Shown here piece after piece: positions 13,911-17,964 of a stretch of DNA of 17,964 nucleotides. Origin of the DNA: Stenotrophomonas sp. Lineage in GTDB: Bacteria; Pseudomonadota; Gammaproteobacteria; Xanthomonadales; Xanthomonadaceae. The notes under the pieces were generated by a model. The model was not told the origin of the DNA and made no database searches. It worked only from the letters and a program-made list of their open reading frames with translations. A program made the position numbers and the translations under genes. The stretch is from NCBI GenBank assembly GCA_003248565.1, contig QFOV01000101.1, forward strand, positions 1-17,964, written 5' to 3'. How positions within the stretch are numbered: the stretch's first letter is position 1; every line of letters begins with the position of its first letter.

Positions 13911-14233
13911 TGAGTTCACGCGCGATCCTGCACCTGTGCCTGCATGTGGCGGTGCCGGCCTTGCTGGCCTGGCTGTTCTGGCGGCCTCAGTTCTGCAAGG
14001 CCTGGCTATTGCTGCTGCTGGGCTGGGTGATCGACTTGGATCACCTGCTGGCCGACCCGATCTATGCCCCCAACCGCTGCAGCATCGGCTTCCACCCGCT
14101 GCATACCGCGCCTGCCATCGTGCTGTACGCGGGGCTGACCCTGCCCAAGCGGACCCGCCTGTTCGGCATCGGCCTGCTGGTGCATATCGCGCTGGATGCG
14201 CTGGATTGCCTGTGGATGCACGCCGGCCGCTAG
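13910..14233 (+). CDS. DUF6122 family small integral membrane protein
   Basis: 107 residues with three to four hydrophobic segments (ILHLCLHVAVPALLAWLFW, AWLLLLLGWVIDL, PAIVLYAGLTLP, FGIGLLVHIALDAL). Conserved polar residues sit in the membrane-facing helices: H8 and H12, the DLDH motif (D42, D44, H45) with D49, H62 and H65 (FHPLHT), and HIALDALD near the C-terminus. This His/Asp pattern recalls the YbcI/LexA-regulated metal-dependent hydrolase-like membrane family, so metal binding is possible but not shown. The start is supported by family ends rather than by a clear ribosome-binding site. It converges with the Gly/Pro-tailed gene with a 76-base gap. Confidence 0.8.
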   Translation: MSSRAILHLCLHVAVPALLAWLFWRPQFCKAWLLLLLGWVIDLDHLLADPIYAPNRCSIGFHPLHTAPAIVLYAGLTLPKRTRLFGIGLLVHIALDALDCLWMHAGR

Positions 14234-14274
14234 ACGGCGTGGAATCGGCTGTGCAGCTGCTTGGAGAGGCCTGG

Positions 14275-14320
14275 GCGGCTTACCAGCCGCTCAGCAAAAC
14301 GGGAACGGCTTACCAGCCGC
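14275..14320. repeat. twin hairpin direct repeat at a convergent junction
   Basis: CGGCTTACCAGCCGC occurs twice, 30 bases apart (14276-14290 and 14306-14320). Each copy is a hairpin with a TACC loop (GCGGCT-TACC-AGCCGC for the first). The second contains the stop codon of the minus-strand gene. It may serve as a transcript end for either convergent gene; no T-run follows. Confidence 0.55.
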
Positions 14321-14768
14321 CCCAGGGGCCGGGGCCAAAACCCGGGCCAGGGCCGTAGCCATAGGGGCCGGGGCCTTCGCTCTTGCTCATATGGATGTTC
14401 AGGTTCACCCGACGGCTCTCGCCCTCGTCGGTGTTGTAGTTCTTGCCCAGGTTCAGGTCCACGGCCTGCCAATTGCTGTTGCCGTAGGCCTTGGAATAGC
14501 CGATGCCGGCGCTGACCGCGCCATGCACCTGCAGCTTGTCGTCCATTACCTCGGCGCCTGGACTGTTGTCCTTCTTGGCCAGGCCGCGACCGCTGTGGTC
14601 GCCGTAATAGGTGCCTGGCGCATCGCCCTTGTAGGTATCGCCCAGGTAGCGCAGCGGTGCCTGCGGCACACTCAGGTCCAGCCCGCCCGCAGTGCTGGCG
14701 GCATCGTCCTGCGCCATGGCCAGGGCAGGTGCCAACAACAGGACGGCGATCAGGGATGTGCGGATCAT
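14310..14768 (-). CDS. secreted protein with Gly/Pro-rich C-terminal tail, unknown function
   Basis: 152 residues. The ATG at 14768 begins a clear signal peptide (MIRTSLIAVLLLAPALAMAQ); an upstream in-frame ATG would bury it, so it was rejected. GGAG lies about 10 bases upstream. The middle has LGDTYKGDAPGTYYGDHSGR, a VHGAVSAGIGYSKAYGNSNW strand-like block and RRVNLNIHMS. The tail repeats Gly-Pro pairs (GPGPYGYGPGPGFGPGPWGG) and ends in Trp. I recognise no family. The alternating-residue blocks and final aromatic hint at envelope association, but no barrel is predicted with confidence. The Gly/Pro tail may be a flexible or adhesive extension. Confidence 0.72.
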   Translation of the reverse strand: MIRTSLIAVLLLAPALAMAQDDAASTAGGLDLSVPQAPLRYLGDTYKGDAPGTYYGDHSGRGLAKKDNSPGAEVMDDKLQVHGAVSAGIGYSKAYGNSNWQAVDLNLGKNYNTDEGESRRVNLNIHMSKSEGPGPYGYGPGPGFGPGPWGGW

Positions 14769-14876
14769 GTTGCAGGTGCTCCGGTACGGGGACCACGCCG
14801 TGCTGGCGGGCAACATGGACGCTAACAGAAAAGCGTTGAACGATGGCTGTCGATCACCGTTGGTGCAGGGGAACTT

Positions 14877-16088
14877 TCAGGCCAGGCGCTGGAAGGAGAA
14901 CAACTCCGCCAAGCGGTGCGAGCGGCGCTCGATGGCGGCGCGGATCAGGCCGGCACCCAGCATCGAATAGGTGATGCCATTGCCACCGTAGGCCATGGCG
15001 AAATGCACGCGCGGCCCCCATTGCGGGTGCGGGCCGAAGAAGGGCAGGCCGTCTTCGGTCTCGGCAAAGGTGCCTGCCCAGGCGAAGGTCGGCGTCATCG
15101 CCAGTTGCGGGAACAGTTTGCCGACCTTTGTTGCCAGCCGCTGCGCCTTGCGATCCACCTGCGCATCGCGGCGCAGCGGCAGGTCGATGGCATCGTCCTC
15201 GCCGCCGACCAGCAGGCGCTGGTCGGCGGTGGTGCGCAGGTAGAGATAGGGGCGGGCTGTTTCCCACAGCAAGGTGTCGCGCAGTTGCGCCAGCGCATCC
15301 GTCGGCAATGGGTCGGTGACGAACGCATAGCTGCTGCGATTGCATGCGACGCGCTGGCGCAACCACTGCTGGGCCGCGTAGCCGGTGGCGACCACCAGAT
15401 GCCTGCACTCGATGCGCAGGCCATCGGCGGTGCGCAGCTGCACCCGCCGGGTGCTGGTCTCCACCGTGTCGATGCGGCAGCGGTCATGGACCTGCGCACC
15501 CCACGCAAGCAACCGGATCAGCAGCCGGTAGCTCATGCGGTAAGGGTCCATGCTTGCGGCCGGTGTGCTGAGAATCGCGCCGGGCGCGTTGAAGCCGAAC
15601 TCGTCGGCAACGCCCGCGGCGTCCAGCCAGTCCACCGCGAAGCCATGCCGGCTGCGCAGTTCGAATTCTTCCAGCAGCGGCCCCAGGTGGCGGCGCCGGC
15701 TGGCGTAATACAGGCTGCGCGCGTTGCGGAAATCGACGTCGTCCACCTGCGCGGCCAACACCCGCAATGCTTCGATGGCCTGCTCGCAGGCACGGTAGGC
15801 CAGCACTGCTGCCTCCAGTCCATGACGCTTGGCGAGCTCGCGCAGGGGCATGTCGATCTCGTATTGCAGCAGCGCGGTGCTGGCCGCAGTGGAGCCCCAG
15901 CCGATATCACGCTGCTCGATGACCGCGACTTCATGGCCATGCTGCACCAGCTCATCGGCGATCAGAGCGGCGGTGATGCCACCGCCAACCACCACCACCT
16001 CGCAGCGCAGATCCTGCTGCAACGGCGCGAAGGCATGCATCAGGCCGTTCTTGATGGCCCAGAACGGGTAGCCACTCTTCAGGTCCAT
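14877..16088 (-). CDS. FAD-dependent oxidoreductase (DAO family)
   Basis: 403 residues. A Rossmann FAD site lies near the N-terminus (VVVVGGGITAALIADELVQH, G35-G37) with the acidic end of the second strand at VAVIEQRD, then GWGSTAASTALLQYEID, typical of the D-amino-acid-oxidase superfamily (glycine oxidase, gamma-glutamylputrescine oxidase relatives). The second FAD contact is HLVVATGYAAQQW, and the C-terminus has FAWAGTFAETEDGLPFFGPH and YGGNGITYSMLGAGLIRAAI. The substrate is probably an amine or amino acid but cannot be told. The start has GGAGG 5 bases upstream. It follows the lipocalin gene by 30 bases on the same strand, so the two form an operon. Confidence 0.88.
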   Translation of the reverse strand: MDLKSGYPFWAIKNGLMHAFAPLQQDLRCEVVVVGGGITAALIADELVQHGHEVAVIEQRDIGWGSTAASTALLQYEIDMPLRELAKRHGLEAAVLAYRACEQAIEALRVLAAQVDDVDFRNARSLYYASRRRHLGPLLEEFELRSRHGFAVDWLDAAGVADEFGFNAPGAILSTPAASMDPYRMSYRLLIRLLAWGAQVHDRCRIDTVETSTRRVQLRTADGLRIECRHLVVATGYAAQQWLRQRVACNRSSYAFVTDPLPTDALAQLRDTLLWETARPYLYLRTTADQRLLVGGEDDAIDLPLRRDAQVDRKAQRLATKVGKLFPQLAMTPTFAWAGTFAETEDGLPFFGPHPQWGPRVHFAMAYGGNGITYSMLGAGLIRAAIERRSHRLAELFSFQRLA

Positions 16089-16118
16089 GCGCGCCTCCGT
16101 TCGCCGCTGCAGCGGTTG

Positions 16119-16613
16119 TCAGCCGGTCGGGTGGCCGGTATGCGGGGTGTGGATCAAGGGTTTGGTGTCAAAGCCCTGCTGTTGTGCATAGGCGATGTAA
16201 TGGTCACGGGTGGTGGCATCCATCCGCGGCAGGCGCGCCAGCAGCCACAGGTATTTGCGGTCGGGGCTGCCCACCAGCGCGGTGGTATAGGCCGAGTCCA
16301 GCTGCATGATCCAGTAGTCGCCCTTGGTGAAGGGAATCCAGCGCAGGCCCTCGGGCAGGAAGCTGACTTCCAGCTTGCTGTTGCTGTCATCGATTGCAGT
16401 TGCCTGGCCGATCGATTCTTCCAGTTTGCCGTCATGCAGGCAGCGGTTCTGCACGCGCACGCTGCCGTCTTCGTTGAGCGAGTAATGGGCGCTGATGTCG
16501 GTGGCGTCCTCGGGTTCGTGGCGCATCGGCAGGCGCGCCACTTCGTACCAGGTGCCCAGGTAGCGCTGCAGGTCCACGTGCGGAACGGTTGCCAGGGAGG
16601 AGTGTTGCGTCAT
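16119..16613 (-). CDS. bacterial lipocalin (Blc-like, without signal peptide)
   Basis: 164 residues. The lipocalin signature GTWYEVARLPMRHE (G20, W22) is near the N-terminus, followed by ATDISAHYSLNEDGSVRVQN, the C-x-DGKLEE segment, KLEVSFLPEGLRWIPFTKGD, YWIMQLDSAYTTALVGSPDR and YLWLLARLPRM, the usual strand order of Blc/apolipoprotein-D-like lipocalins. Unlike E. coli Blc there is no lipobox or signal peptide ahead of the domain: the protein begins MTQHSSLATVPHVDLQRYLG. An ATG with GAAGAGG upstream supports this start. It is therefore probably cytosolic, unless a further upstream start is used. It is first in the operon with the FAD oxidoreductase. The ligand is unknown; family members bind lipids. 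Confidence 0.9.
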   Translation of the reverse strand: MTQHSSLATVPHVDLQRYLGTWYEVARLPMRHEPEDATDISAHYSLNEDGSVRVQNRCLHDGKLEESIGQATAIDDSNSKLEVSFLPEGLRWIPFTKGDYWIMQLDSAYTTALVGSPDRKYLWLLARLPRMDATTRDHYIAYAQQQGFDTKPLIHTPHTGHPTG

Positions 16614-16802
16614 GGTTGACCTCTTCGGCGGTGGCGCGGGGTGCCGCGCCGGGGCAACAGCTATAGGCCACTGCCGGTTAAGGGACTGTGCCCGGTGGGT
16701 TGATTCGCCATTCACTGAATCGCCGCCATCAACGGCGGCGTTTCTTCGCGCCGGGCAAACCGGCTGCGCTAGGCTGGTGTCGTCCGAAAACAGGAGTCCT
16801 CC
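16614..16802. promoter_or_regulatory. divergent intergenic region with terminator-like hairpin
   Basis: A 189-base spacer between the minus lipocalin operon and the plus small gene. It contains CGCCGCC-ATCAAC-GGCGGCG (16721-16740) followed by TTTCTT (16741-16746), a terminator-like element on the plus strand 57 bases before the ORF at 16803, where no upstream plus gene needs terminating. AGGAG stands 6-7 bases before the 16803 ATG. Confidence 0.45.
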
Positions 16803-17051
16803 ATGTTTGTCGTGATCCTGCTCATGGGGCAGAACCGCTATGCACGCGAGCGCTGGGAGCAGTTGCCGGAGGTGGTCGAGTACGAGGGGCTGGGTTTCAC
16901 CCTGCGTGCCGGCCCGCGCCAGCCGCAAGCCACCACGCAGGTGTGGGAGCCGGTGGCGATCTACGCGCCGCATGCCTTGACCGAGGATGAGTTCAAGGAA
17001 ATCTACGAGCTCAACCGCCACCACATCGTCGAGCTGTCGCTCGAGTACTGA
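16803..17051 (+). CDS. small protein of unknown function
   Basis: 82 residues, start with AGGAG 6-7 bases upstream. The sequence opens MFVVILLMGQNRYARERWEQ, a short hydrophobic strand rather than a true signal peptide, then VVEYEGLGFTLRAGPR and EPVAIYAPHALTEDEFKEIY, and ends NRHHIVELSLEY. The mix of short strands and one acidic helix suggests a compact alpha/beta domain. I do not recognise a family. The frame fits codon bias of its neighbours and is well started, so it is probably real. It precedes the mechanosensitive-channel gene by about 60 bases, but a separate promoter (TATAGT at 17093-17098) may lie between them. Confidence 0.7.
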   Translation: MFVVILLMGQNRYARERWEQLPEVVEYEGLGFTLRAGPRQPQATTQVWEPVAIYAPHALTEDEFKEIYELNRHHIVELSLEY

Positions 17052-17112
17052 AGAGTGGGCACGGTTTTGCAGGATGTGAACGCGCACTGACATATAGTTC
17101 CCGGCAGGCGCG

Positions 17113-17964
17113 GTGGTCCGCGCGATCCGGTGTCCTGCCTTGCTTGCCCAACGCTTTCTGCATCCGCTGCGCGCGCTGTTGTTTGTCCTGCTGGTTGGCC
17201 TGGCTGCCGGTAATGTGGCCTGGGCCGCGCCCGATGGTGCGGCGGCTGACAGCAGTCCGCAGACCCGCATAGAACAGGCCTCGCGCGCAGTTGCTGCGGT
17301 CAAACGTGCGGTCAATGACGCCGACGCGCCGGAAACCCTGAAAACCCTGGCCGAGCGTGCCACCCAGGCGCAGCGCGAGGCCGAGGCCAGCGTTGCCGCG
17401 CTGCAGCCGGAACTGACCCAGCTCGATGCCCGCATCGAGCAGCTCGGGCCGGCACCCGAGGGCGGGGAAGAGTCGGGTATCGCCCGCCAGCGCAAGCTGC
17501 TGGACCAGCAACGCAGCCAGATCGATGCCGACATCAAGCGCGGCAAGCTGCTGGCCGAGGAGGCCAAGCAGGCCAACGAAGCCATCGAGAAGATGCGTGC
17601 CCAGCAGTTTGGCGAGCAGATGGGTCGCAAGGTGGCTTCGCCGCTGTCGCCGGCGCTGTGGCGCGAGTTTGGTGCGCATGTGCCCGACGATCTCGCCCGC
17701 TTCCGGTCGCTGTACCGGCAAGCCCACGATGCCCTGCTGAAGGCAGCCCGCAAGCAGGGCTGGGGCATGCCGTTGCTGGGCGCCTCGCTGGCCTTGCTGA
17801 TGCTGTTCCCGCTGCGCATCTGGCTGCGCCACCTTGGCCGCCGCTATGCCGCTTCCGAGCGCGCCCCGGACGGACGCCTGCGTCGCACCGGTCTTGCGGT
17901 GTGGCTGCTGCTGGTCGGCACCCTGCTGCCCGGGCTGGCGGCCACGGTACTGGTGGCCAGCCTG
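17113..17964 (+). CDS. DUF3772/MscS-type mechanosensitive channel, 5' part
   Basis: At least 284 residues, continuing off the right edge. A signal peptide is seen (LRALLFVLLVGLAAGNVAWA, cleavage before APDG). A long periplasmic helical, coiled-coil-like region follows (about residues 50-205), rich in Gln, Glu and Ala, including QRKLLDQQRSQIDADIKRGK. Membrane helices then start (WGMPLLGASLALLMLFPL and LAVWLLLVGTLLPGLAATVL). This layout is that of large MscS-like channels with an N-terminal DUF3772 domain that protect against hypo-osmotic shock. The pore domain is beyond the window. No ATG is near: GTG 17113, with AGG 4 bases upstream, is preferred; TTG 17140 gives a tidier signal peptide and remains possible. 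Confidence 0.78.
   Translation, partial: MVRAIRCPALLAQRFLHPLRALLFVLLVGLAAGNVAWAAPDGAAADSSPQTRIEQASRAVAAVKRAVNDADAPETLKTLAERATQAQREAEASVAALQPELTQLDARIEQLGPAPEGGEESGIARQRKLLDQQRSQIDADIKRGKLLAEEAKQANEAIEKMRAQQFGEQMGRKVASPLSPALWREFGAHVPDDLARFRSLYRQAHDALLKAARKQGWGMPLLGASLALLMLFPLRIWLRHLGRRYAASERAPDGRLRRTGLAVWLLLVGTLLPGLAATVLVASL

Noticed and set aside
14916..16619. A 567-codon plus-strand frame opposite the oxidoreductase and lipocalin
   Set aside because: Runs antisense across two well-supported genes and their spacer; no recognisable domain.
16119..17819. Long minus-strand frame extending the lipocalin upstream by about 400 residues
   Set aside because: The extension crosses the small plus gene and the channel gene antisense; the lipocalin ATG at 16613 has its own ribosome-binding site and family-like N-terminus.
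17011..17832. 273-codon minus-strand frame opposite the channel gene
   Set aside because: Gln/Ala-rich mirror of the coiled-coil region; the plus frame has signal peptide, coil and membrane helices and runs off the edge in frame.

Overview
The window looks like chromosome from a high-GC gammaproteobacterium of the Xanthomonadaceae, most likely Stenotrophomonas or a close relative. The best marker is an intact Ax21-family outer-membrane protein gene (11728-12303), a family largely confined to Xanthomonas, Xylella and Stenotrophomonas. High GC in coding regions, REP-like inverted repeats between genes and the CopA/CueR type agree with this. The species call is inference. No tRNA, rRNA, CRISPR array, transposase or phage gene was seen.

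Layout. 1-2158 (minus): 5' portion of a membrane-bound PQQ-dependent glucose/quinate-type dehydrogenase, broken by a frameshifting internal deletion. 2278-4553 (plus): a tightly coupled pair, an SPFH protein with an unusual C-terminal excisionase-like helix-turn-helix, then a double zinc-ribbon, membrane-tailed protein; both resemble the Bacillus YdjI/YdjG pair. 4792-5151 (minus): DUF1428 protein. 5152-5753: 600-base gap with only weak small-ORF candidates. 5754-6770 (plus): phosphate-selective-porin-like outer-membrane protein. 6806-7235: three tandem palindromic repeat units. 7245-7551 (minus): a DUF6165 gene whose C-terminal part is deleted and out of frame. 7682-8086 (plus): secreted lipocalin-like protein.

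8225-11517 is a copper-homeostasis block: a CopZ-like chaperone (minus) diverges from copA-cueR (plus). The 131-bp spacer holds two back-to-back CueR-type promoters with 19-bp spacers, whose -35 boxes form the two arms of one palindrome. CueR is encoded directly after copA, so it probably controls both transcription units and its own expression.

11728-12303 is ax21 with a long leader and a strong terminator. After it come a secreted protein of unknown function (12604-13062), a DUF1456 protein (13257-13727, minus), a DUF6122 small membrane protein (13910-14233, plus), a secreted Gly/Pro-tailed protein (14310-14768, minus), a two-gene operon of a cytoplasmic-looking lipocalin and an FAD oxidoreductase (16613 to 14877, minus), a small unknown protein (16803-17051, plus) and the 5' part of a DUF3772/MscS-type mechanosensitive channel (from 17113, off the right edge).

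The most striking architecture is non-coding. Three near-perfect inverted REP pairs (REPIN-like) and one tandem cluster of a different palindrome sit in four of the five convergent gene junctions, and a third palindrome type follows ax21. The most unusual proteins are the SPFH-HTH and zinc-ribbon pair. Three internal deletions relative to the families I remember (two in gcd, one in DUF6165) point either to ongoing gene decay or to sequence errors.
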